Shown piece after piece: positions 12,601 to 24,600 of a stretch of 64,000 nucleotides of DNA (the first letter of the stretch is position 1; the number at the start of each line of letters is the position of its first letter). Position numbers and translations under genes: made by a program. The DNA comes from Albula goreensis (lineage: Eukaryota; Chordata; Actinopteri; Albuliformes; Albulidae). The DNA lies in the NCBI GenBank assembly GCA_022829145.1, contig CM040755.1, forward strand, positions 23,204,563 to 23,268,562, read 5' to 3'. A model generated the notes under the pieces. The model had not been told where the DNA came from. It ran no database searches and saw only the letters and a list, made by a program, of their open reading frames with translations.

Positions 12601-15600
12601 CAGCAACTGGAGGGGGAGCTGGCCAGCAGCAGGGAGCTCATCAAGACCCTGCAGCAGCAGGTAGGCATGACCATGTCCCTCATGGGCTGTACCCAACCGA
12701 CACTGAGCCAAAATACAATTACAAAGCAAAAAATCCGTATGGGGGGCACTGCCTTGGGCTAGCTTCACCGCAATGTCTGCATGACTGTGAGGGAAACCGA
12801 TTAGAATTTGCATTTGTGTGTGCGCAAGCATGACTGTGTGTATGCATCTGTATGTGCAAAAGGGCGGACAAGCGCATGTGCCTGTCTGCCTGCATGTGTG
12901 TGTTTGAGTGTATGTGTCTGGATATGTCTACATATGTCTGAGTGTGTGTGTGGGATTGTGTGTTTGTCTATGTGTGTATGTGACTATGTGTGTGTATACC
13001 AGCTGCAGCAGCAGGTGGAAACTGGCCGTTCATTGCAAGCAGAGCTGGTGCAGGAGCAGAGCAGGCAGCAGGAGCTGCAGGGAGAGGCTCAGAGATGCAG
13101 AGAGAGGAGGGCCTGTCTGGAGACTGAGAGAGAGGAGCTGAGGGGTAACCTTACTTCTGCACATCGCCTGGTCAGTACGATCAGTACAATGTTGCTAATT
13201 TCTCAGTAGCAACACACACACCCTGTCACTCAGCTCTGTACAGCAACACAGGCACACATACACACACACCCTGTCACTCAGCTCTGTAAAGTAACACACA
13301 CACACACCCTGTCACTCAGCTCTGTACAGTAACACACACACATACACACACACCCTATTACTCAGCTCTGTACAGTAACACACACACATACACACACACC
13401 CTATTACTCAGCTCTGTACAGTAACACACACGCATACACACACACCCTATTACTCAGCTCTGTACAGTAATAAACACACATACACACACACCCTGTCACT
13501 CAGCTCTGTACAGTAACACACACACCCTGTCACTCAGCTCTGTACAGTAACACACACACATACACACACACACCCTATTACTCAGCTCTGTACAGTAACA
13601 TACACACATACACACACACACCCTGTCACTCAGCTCTGTACAGTAGCACACACACACCCTATTACTCGGCTCTGTACAGTAACATACACACATACACAAA
13701 CACCCTGTCACTCAGCTCTGTACAGTAACACACACACACATACACCATGTCACTCAGCTCTGTACAGTAACACACACACACACCCTGTCACTCAGCTCTG
13801 TACAGTAACACACATACACACACACCCTGTCACTCAGCTCTGTACAGTAACACACGCACACATACACCCTGTCACTCAGCTCTGTACAGTAACACACATA
13901 CACACACACCCTGTCACTCAGCTCTGTACAGTAACACACACACACATACACCCTGTCACTCAGCTCTGTACAGTAACACACACCCTGTCACACACATACA
14001 CTCAGCTCTGTACAGTAACACACACACACCCTGTCACTCAGCTCTGTACAGTAACACACATACACACACACTCTGTCACTCAGCTCTGTACAGTAACACA
14101 CACACACACATACACTCTGTCACTCAGCTCTGTACAGTAACACACATACACACACACTCTGTCACTCAGCTCTGTACAGTAACACACACACACACACACA
14201 CCCTGTCACTCAGCTCTGTACAGTAACACACATACACACACACCCTGTCGCTCAGCTCTGTACAGTAACACACATACACACACACTCTGTCACTCAGCTC
14301 TGTACAGTAACACACACACACACACACCCTGTCACTCAGCTCTGTACAGTAACACACATACACACACACCCTGTCACTCAGCTCTGTACAGTAACACAGA
14401 TGCATTTCCAAAACCGTGGCTCCTCTGTCGCCACATAAGAGGCCAAAACTCAAAGGTTAAAAAATCAAATGTTTATTATAATTTTAGCGATGCCTCACAG
14501 ATTTGAAGGCTTGTGATTGTGTCACTGAACATCTCACATTACGCAAACGGCACCCTTCCCTGCCAACGAGCTTGAGACATAAAGATTCGCCTGAAAGGCC
14601 TAAATTGATGCTGAAATCACGTAGCGTGCGGCTGGCATTAGGTCCAGCAGTAATAGCGCTGAGTTTGGACAGCAGCAGTCACACTGCAGATACAGATGTC
14701 AGCGGTCAGTGCCCGGGGGATGGAGACAGCCCTGCAGGAAACATGTCTCCTGCCAAGAGGAACAGGGCCTCTTTATTAACACCAGGCTTCCGTAAACCCC
14801 GCCATCATCTCCATCCCACCCCAAAAGCAGATCCACAGTAATACATGTAATCATGTTTTAACCTCACACTGAATATTTTATTTTTCTGTGTGCTACCAGC
14901 TCCAGACAGCCTCAGTCCCCAGAGTTGCTAAACCATAAATACATTAATTCAGAAAACATTTATAATCTCTGAAAACTTTAATAAATCTGATCAAAAAGTT
15001 TCCGCAGTCAATTACAGTGTGAAATTAATGTCTTTAATCCCGTCTTAATATCTAGCCATGCATATGAAAATGTTTATTACATATCTGCCTGTTCATCTGA
15101 ACTAATCCCTGATTAGCAAGCTGAGATCTCATCACATTTGTCAGATATGTTTATTTTCAAACCGCCACGCCCTTGTGGTCAGAGGGTGTTTGGGTGATAG
15201 CTGTCTCCTTCCACAGCTCAAAGAGAGGGAGAGGCAGGTGAACGGACTGCAGGAATGCGTGGCTGAGCTCCAGAGCGCCACCCTCAGGCTGCAGGGGGAG
15301 CAGGCGGCCTGTCAGGCCCAGCTGCAGCAGTGCAGGAGGGAGCTGGAGGCCAGCGAGAGTCACGGTCACCGACACAGCCAAGAGGTCAGAGATCACCACC
15401 CCACTGTCTCCCAAAAATCACCTCACATGTACCCAGGTTGATCAGCCCCAGTCAGTCACCCTGTAAAACAGTCAAAGATCAGTGCACAGGCCAGGGGTAC
15501 ATCCTGTCATATTAGTGAAGGTTAATAACAGTAGGTGTGACACAAATGTGGTAACTAATGGTGCAGCATTGTTATTCAAGTGAGGTTGACCAGAGTTAAT

Positions 15601-18600
15601 TTACTGTAGATTGTGCCGACTCAGACTGGCCTAAATCGAGTGAATCGTTTCCAAAGTCCTTCCCAGAATTGTGTGTGGAATTTCCATGCTGAAGTTTTTT
15701 TTAGAGGTTTGGTTCGTATTTTGAAGAAGTACTGTAAGCATTCACTGTCCATGTGTGGGCCCTAATCAAAACCTTTCTTACTGCTTCAGATGGTCCTTTT
15801 TACAAGCAGTGTGTGCACACGTGTGTGTGCTGGCATAATTGGGTGCATGGTATTTGTACCTGTACACGGGTTCACAGTGTGTGTGTTTCTCTAGGTCAGC
15901 TCTCTGGAGGACTCTGTCTCTGCGCTGAAGGCGGAGCTGGGGCAAGCACGGGACAGCGCCAGGCAGGAGGCCAGAGAGAGGGCAGCGGCCGAGCAGCGGC
16001 TCAAAGATGTGAGGCTGGAGCTGGCCTCCGCACAGGCGTCCCACAGAGAGAGCCTGGAGCTGGTGAGGGGCCTTTTACACTTCATCTACAGCACTCTGTC
16101 CTCAGCGCCCCAGCATTTTAAAAGCTGTGGCATATCCATGTTTGTTGATGCTCAGGTGGGGGAGCGCAGTCGGGAGGTGGCAAATCTGCGCAGCGAGCTG
16201 TCCCGTCTGCAGCAGCGCAGTACGCAGCAGGCTGAGGAGAGGGCGGCCCTGGAGGACAGAGCCAGCCAGCTGAGCACAGAGCTACAGAAACTGCGCAGCA
16301 CCAGTCGCCATTCGCAGGATGAGGTGAATACAGATAAGGATCATCGTTTTCAGTTTTTACACATTTTCCCTGAGAATTTCAACGACTTTTTTAAAATAGG
16401 CCAATTTGGTTTAAACTGGCCTTTTTGGTTTTGCCGGTGCTGCTGTACTCTCGGTTTTGGAGAGAGGAACAGCAGTACAGCAACTCAGTGACAGCCCTCC
16501 TGTTTGATACACGCACATGCATGCACAGGCACACACAATTCCCAACACCACCCTTCATATAGTCTAAGAAACACACAACCTTGTGTAACACTCAAAGTGT
16601 AGATAATGCTTTAATAAAACCGAAACTGAAATCCTAATGCATTTTAATGCCCACAATTAGGCATGCTTGTTTTTGTGGCTCTCTGAGAATGTGCTGAGCC
16701 CAACATTACAGGCTGACCTCAGATCAGTGTGCCCTCACACAGCCATAGACATGGCACAGTGACTGTGTTTCGGTATGGCCCCTGATCCAGTGATTGGTTT
16801 GAGGAAACGCATCCCTGTAATTTCTCAGCCGCAAAACCCAGCCTCTGAAAATTAGGTGATGACAAAACATCCCCTCACTCCCAACCTAAAGGTAATGTGT
16901 GCATGTGTGTGTGTGTGTGGAGGCAGCAGGACGACACTGCTCTCACAGAGGGATTAAGAGGGATGTGGAGTTGACACGATCTCTCTCTCCCCCTTTAATT
17001 GCCTCGGCTTCTTTCATTACTTTTATTGCCTCTCCTCTGCATTCTGTTCTCCCTGCGCTTGTGTAAAGGTCATTGTGCTGATGAGAGGCGCTCTGGGTAC
17101 AAACCTACATCACCCCACCAGGCTTTACGTCATCACAGTGGCTCAGATCACAGTGCTTCTCTTTTACCCTGCACTCACTCTCAAACTCCCATTAAGTTTA
17201 TTTTAAATTTATACTCCCGTATGGTCATTTCTGTTTAAATGTTGAATCACTTCTGGTCATTTATGCAATGAATGGGTGAAGTTTCTCAATAAAAATGGTC
17301 CATACATATTTTTAGTCATTTATTTTCCCCTCTCCTGAAATGTGCCATTTTTGTGAACATAAGATATTCAGTCATTCATGTGAAAATTAATTACCAAAAA
17401 ATATAATTGGGCAACAATTAATCACATAATTAAAGATAGAAAAGTTAGGAGTGATCTTTATTGTAATATTTTACACTGAAATGGTTTTGAATCTTTGATA
17501 AAGTCTCAATTTAATAGAAGGGCCTAACTGATTTACTAAAGAAACATGAAAATGTCATACCCTTGGATATTTATTTATTTAACAAAATTGTTTAACATTA
17601 AATATCCTTGTGTGCATAAGTATGTGAATCTTAACAATCTTTGACTGTTGGCATATCATTGAGCATCAGTGACTTAAACTAAACATCTCTATAGCTGTTT
17701 AACCTTCGTTAATGTTCGAATAGAGACATTTGCTAAGAATATGACATAAATCATTTGAAAAAAATGAATTTGTGCCCCTCCAGATGCGGAGCTGTGAGGG
17801 CAGGCTGTCGGAGCTCAGTGCCCAGCTGACACGGGCCCAGCGCTGGGGGCAGGAGCAGCTGGCTGCACTGGAGGCCAGGGAGGAGGAGGCAGTGGCACTG
17901 AAGCTGGAGCTGGCCTCCCTCAGGGAGAACTACCACAACAGGGTCAACCAGGTCACAACACCACCTGTGACATCTCTGTCACTTTCATCCCTCTGCAGGC
18001 CAAGCGTTTGGTGTTCAATTAACCAGTTAATGTTAATGAGTAACCTCTGTTTAACGCGCCTTTCATGTTCAATTTAAAACGGTCCCTTTTCAGTGTTTGA
18101 TACCACAGGAATGTCGTTTAAGTACATTTGTGGATATGAGCTTGGAAAAGTGACACAGTTTTGTGTTTTTATCTCTACACCACCGTGTTACAAAGATACT
18201 GTTCAGGTCTATGTTTTAATTGTATATTTGTCTTGCAGGTGGATGCCCTTAACTCTCAGCTGGACATGATGAAGAAAAAGTTCAGAACAGCAGCCAATGA
18301 GGTGTGCACACTGTCCCTAATGTCACTGTTTTGGCCTCTGTATGTGTATTGTGGGACACCACACTGGTAACGGTGTTCTTGCTCTTCTTGCACATCTCCC
18401 TCAGTCAAACCTCTCCCTATCTCTGATCATTACTCATCTAATTCTGCTTTCCTCTGTCTGTCTGTCTGTCTATCCTCTGGGTCCCAGGTGGAAGTGCTGC
18501 GGCAGTCCCTGGGGACGGCACGCACAGACAGCTCTCGCCTGCAGAGAGAGAGCGAACTGGTGGTGTCCAACGTCAACCAGTGGGTGAAGGAGCAGAAGTA

Positions 18601-21600
18601 GGTGCCCTTGAGCAGCCACTTCCAGCTCCACACCTTCATCAGCAGCACTGCTACATTATGAGCTGTGTGCTTTATGACTGTTATTAAGGGGGCCTTAATG
18701 CTTTGGCCTGTTTGCTTTACTGATTGTTATTAACAGTGCCATAACGCCAGTGACTGTTTGCTTTATAATGTCTGTTATTAACAGTGCTGTAACAGCATGG
18801 GCTGAGCGCTTTACGGCCTTTATTAACACTCACGCTCGCACGGTTTAATGAGTGCCGTTAGCACAGCCATATCGCTCTCCGTATCCTCGGCTGTTGGCTG
18901 CTCATTTTTATCATTTATTAATGCTGTTTATTACCTCTTCACAGACAAGCCAACGAGAAGCTGGGGAGCACTATTAAAGAGCAGAGCAAGAAGATCGTCC
19001 ACCTCACAGCGGAGAAGGAGTGAGTCCACCTCACCGCTGAGCTCAGAGGCTACTCCCATGGGCTCGGCCCCCGAGCGGGTCAGAGTGGGGCCACAGTAGA
19101 TACTTTTCCATTAGTATGCTGACAGAAATTTAACCGGGAGCTCTGCACACAGTTACCTTTAATTGTGTTGCCAAACAATCACTAAGACATAGTGTTTTTT
19201 CTGGTATCATGTGATCAGGGTTGTCCCATGTATTACAGAATGGATCTTTCTTTTAAAATCAGACATTGTGTACAGGTGTATATACATGCGCAGTTGCAAA
19301 CTTGCCTTAATCCACTTCAATGCCAGTTGTGTGAAAATGGTATTTTTATGCCTAATGGTTTTAGACAAGTTTGGCAGGTTGGTTTGGCAGATGGTATAGC
19401 ATTGAGCATTGACAGGTTACATGAATTCACACTGGTGGAGACATAGCTACAAAGTCAGCTGGCTTTACCCAATGGAATACTCTGTTGTCTGAGGGCAACT
19501 GGAGGTAGCCAGGTGCAATGGTAAGCACAAGGGCATGAGGGAGTCTGAATTATTTTTCCACATCACTGTTCACAACTACCAACTCATAACAGTGAATCAA
19601 GCAATAGTGGGAGGTAGCAAACATCTTAAAGAGAGATGCTGTTGATTTAGTGTGAAAGGCTGGCAAATGCACAGCATCCGAGTTTTTATGACAGAGGTGA
19701 TGGAGGGAGGTGTACAGGTTTCAAAAACCTTTTCAAAGTTCAAACAGTCATTTGTTTTCCTCACTTCATGTGTAGTTTTCACATTTCTCAAACTGACATT
19801 TTAATTGCTGTTCCATTTTTAAATATATATTGAATGAAGGTTGCGGTTGAACTTCCTGTGGTGAACCGTGCACATCTCAGAATCTCATAATGAAGGGTAC
19901 TAAATAAGTGGATTGAATAGCAGTCCTGATTGATTGATTTTATGGATTAGAAAGCCTTTGGAAGGCCAGAGGTTTGAGAGTACAGTATTGTGGCTGGGCT
20001 CAGAGCCTGGGAGAGGAGAGTGCTGAGCATGTTCCTTAGGAGGTGCATTTGTGTGCTCCAGACACCTGCAGGAGAACACGGAAACCCTCCACAGGGAGAA
20101 CAGGAGGCTGAAGGCCGAGCTGGACGACAGCAGGATCGATGCGGAGAGACTTAGGGTGAGTGTGTCTCCTTCATTCCCTCCACAGGGAGACCGCGCCAGG
20201 CAGCGTTCTGAAAGAGCAGCTTTAAACAGATAAACAGTGCAGCTGCTCCACCGGGATCCCCTTTAGGAGGGCATTGGCCCGCTGCAGCCCTCCTGTTAGT
20301 GCTGACTCTGTGTTACTGTGCAGACACCCTCTACCTCAGGCTCTTTTGGAGGATACAATGCAGTTTGTCAGTTTAAATGTGGTACCATTTATGTATTTTG
20401 CTACCAAGTGCAGCTTGTATCATGGAATCTGACTTGAAATCAGCATTGTGCACACTGGCTACTAATACTAGCCCCTAGTGGTGAAACATTGCTGGAGCTA
20501 GTGTGTGGGGTTCAGTGAGAAAGCTGTGTATAAAAGAATGTGTAATCGCTATGTTTACAATGCTGATGATGTGACCTTGTTCCAGGCCATCCACTCGGGT
20601 CAGAGTGACAGGGTCAGAGTCCTAGCACAGCCGTCCCGCCAGTTTTCAGGTGCAGCGTGAGTACAGACTGTTCTATGAATCGCACTGTATAACTACCCTG
20701 TCATACCTTCTCTATGCCTCACCAGGATGCCTTCCCTAAAGAAGATAATGGATGTGCTTTTCCATCAGTCTGATTTGAATATTCCATGACTCCGGGGTCC
20801 TGTATCAAAATAATATCGTCTTACGATTTTCATAAGCACCCCCAAGTGCTGTATGAAATCCCATCTCTACCTGACTCACTACAAACTTCAACACTCATAC
20901 TTTAAGCCAGGAAAATTAACAATTTAAATCAGATTTAATGCAGGGTTCTTTGGCCCCTCCAAACAAACATTTGAATACTGATCCACAAAATTATTTTGGT
21001 TATTTGATGGTAAAATATTCAAATAATCAGATCGGTTGTACCCAAGAGCCTGGGGCAGGTCTGTGGAGAGACAGTGGAAGACCATGATTCATTTTTAACG
21101 ACTGATCAGAAAAGAATGGTTTAGAGGCAGGCATGGCCCACTATTAAAAAGCAGTTTGATCATGTGGTATGGTTATCTGTTGTTTTTTAGTTTCATGCAC
21201 TTTGAAAGTTTGAAAATGTACACAGCATCATTAACTTTACTGATAACATGTCACATAATGTACTCAGTTTTTGTTTTTCCATGTTTCAATTTTTTTTTTT
21301 TTTTTGTTGCTCTTAGTGTTAAAATTTGTTTGAAATTAATTTGTTTTTTTTTTTCAAGTATTGCTTAAGGTAAAGAAGTAGCAAGACACATATCAGATAA
21401 AGTGAATTTCATGCATGTACTAAGCAGTATGTTAAAGATGTCTTATGTAACATCCGTATGCTCTATTCAGTTGAATACCGTATCTGCTGCAGGTGAGTCA
21501 GTGTGGGTCAGTTATTGCTGACAAACATCGACAGTGAAAACAGAACATCCCAACTTTCCCTGAAGTACAAGAGCAAAGGAGACATTTTAACCTCCACTTC

Positions 21601-24600
21601 CTGGAAACCGTTCACTTTGAGAAGAAGACTAAATGTGGCCTCTCCATCTTCAACTTTGATGTGCATATGAGGCACAGCCAATGGCCTCTCATATATACAT
21701 ACAGTTTAGTGATTCAGTGCCAAGGGGAGACATTTCCTTGAAATTGAATGCGAATATTAAATGTGTCACAGAGGTTTTAAAATTGCGCTCTGTGAAATTT
21801 GGTGATTTTGTGACCTTTCTCATTCCCTGGCTCTTGTGCCCTTCCGAGTTATTGTTAGCCTGGTTGTGTCCTTACAGACATTTCTCTTTTTAATAAGTTC
21901 TGAGCTGATTTTTCCAATATTCTCTAAATTGAAAAAGGAAAAGTTCAAAATGGTTTAACTTTTGGCTTCAGCGGGCTGTCTGAGCCCCAGTCGGTCTCTG
22001 GTGTTGACTTGCGTTTGATGACTGGCCTCAGTCTTGGGGGTGATTGCACTCTCTGCGCTTTCATTCCCTCTGTTTGTTCTGATATCTGAGCTCCACAGTT
22101 CATAATCTTACCAATCCTCTCTGTAGCACCCCTCAAACTTCTGTGCAATGCTTACTGGGAATGCCAAAGTGACTCTTGGTGAAGGCAGGAACAAGAACCT
22201 GCTCCAACTGTTTTATTATTTATAACAATAAAAAGTACCCAAAAAGCAATTGTCCTTTCAGACTTTTAAATGTAAAAAAAAGTTGACCATAAACAGTTGT
22301 GTATGTTTGCACCATATAATTGTCCTGATGCCATCTTGTTGAGACACAGTCTATGACAAACACCCACACGTAAACATTGTGGACAGCGGCCAGCTGTAAG
22401 AAGATGCAAACTCGCCCCATTAGGCCAGCTGGGTAACTGACCCGCACTGGGAATCCTAAAAGCTGGCAGGGTGCACTAAATGCGGCCTGGAAGTGGGCAA
22501 TAAGCAAATATAAATAAATAGATAAATAAGTAAATTGCATATATAGAGCTGCAGGGGGCCCAGTCCATTTCTAAACAGTCGTTTTAGTTTATTTATCGCT
22601 TTGGGGCCCCCACTGCGGGAACACCAATAGGGGACTGGCACTGGGCTGCTCCTTCTGCATGACTCCCCAGGTTTCATTTACTGTCAGTAACGGGGGCTTT
22701 CAGCAGCCGGGCCAGCGGCGGTCCAACGGCCAGCCGAGACCTCACACATACTCCTGAGGTATGTGCGCCCAAACATGGATAATCTCACCCCCCTCCTCAG
22801 CCATGGACACAGGAGACTGGGGGGGTGTCTTTAATAGCGAGAGTAGAGCTAATGGGATTGGAGAGAGGTTAGAGCGGCAGGGCTCACACTTCATTTGTTG
22901 TTATAAATATGTCATATAACGGAATGAAACTGGCATATGTCCTCATAACAGATTTTATCTGCTGAAAATTGTGAAGGGAGAATGTATAAAAAGCCTTGCT
23001 CACCTCTGCAGATAGAGATCTGAGGAAGTTGTTTTTTTCTTGAGATGCCTTTATAGCAACCTTATAGATGTTTGATTGCACCTGCTTTTTTCAAAGTGAA
23101 GATTTGAAAAAAAAAAACTACCACCATTAGATATGGCTATCTGAAAAGGATGTTTGTTCATTAGCAATTTTTTTTTCCTCTTCCAGTTCACTTCTGGCTT
23201 GTAGGACCCCTGATTGATTGAAAGCTTGTCTTGTTTATTTGGGCTATCAGGGAATGAAATATTCATATTGTACGCTTTTCCAAGCAGAAGTTATCTAGAT
23301 GCAGCGTAAATGGTACTTGGGATTAGATTTTCGCAGCAGATTGCTTTTATTAGAGGGAGGGGAAAAGGCGAACACCCATCTTCCTGCAAGGCAATCTATT
23401 TATTTTTCACGCCGAAATGGAGCGGCGGACCGGGCTCTTAATGCAGTGGAGCAGAAGCGCTTTAGTCCTCGGCCCTTCACGCCCTCTCCCCTCCTTCATG
23501 TGATTGAATAGTTAATAGCTTTGACTCGACTTTGAAAGCTTTGGCTGGGGGTGACAGGCCTAACCACACTGCCTCCCCGGGCCCCTTTGTACGGTAAATA
23601 TGGCGGTCTCTGCGTCCATCAGTCTGTTAGCGTGAAGGACGAAAGGGCCGCATCAAGGCCATTGGCCTGTCGGGACGAGTGCCCTCTCACGACACGTAGC
23701 TCGTTAGCATGGCTTGCGTCAGCAGGCATCCGGCCCAGTCTTAATTGTGAGCCGTGCGCAGTATCCCTCCCTTTGCGGAGTGATGATTGTGTATTTGCAC
23801 CCCCCCCCCCGCCTGCCTCAGGGGGAACTCGGAGTGCACACATATTAAAATGATTGACTCATTCCATTCGCCTCGCGTTTGTGAGGCTTTTGTTTGATAA
23901 GCTCGTTTTCTCCCAGCGCACCCAAATGTCTCCCCGTTCCCATAGTTAAAAGCATTATTGCCACGGTGGATTATTATTCATACTTCTGATTGTTTCCTCT
24001 GCTAATCATCTGTGTTGGAATTATTTTGCATGTCGCAGGGCTGTTTATCCCAGCAGAGAGTGGCGTGACAGAAAGATGCGTGTGTTAGCAATTCAGCGGA
24101 GACAGCATGGAGAAGCCCTCATTCACGCCGCTGCCAAAGGACAGTGGGAGGTCACATGAAGAAATGAGCCAATAACAGGCACACCAGGACTAGCAGCCAA
24201 GATGTCCCCATTTAATTAGAACCCTGTGGACATATTAATCGCATCTAAACCATTTAATAAACAATCCAATAATGAGCTATTTTGGATAACATTACAGTTT
24301 GGTTTTTGTTAGCTGCTGCTCTTTTTCAGGGCTAAGAGACGTAGATCACATTTTAAATACTCATTCAGCTGGATATCATTCAAGTGTGCCTGCACAGCAT
24401 CACTCCTGACCTGAACCTGCAGCCCTCTTCTTCCTTACTGCTTCTTAACCAATACGTTTTTCAAAGTTTTTTAAGTTTTTAAGTTAGCACTTAAAAACTA
24501 CTGCTTCTTTTACATAAAGTGGTGATAGGCCACCTGTGAGAGATAGTTTTAAGAGTCAATTTAATAAACACACTTAAGGGTCAATTTAATATCTCAGTTA

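Noticed and set aside
13496..14453. Cys/Tyr-rich repeated open frames on the - strand
   Set aside because: They are read through the minisatellite; the repeats show no sign of coding selection.
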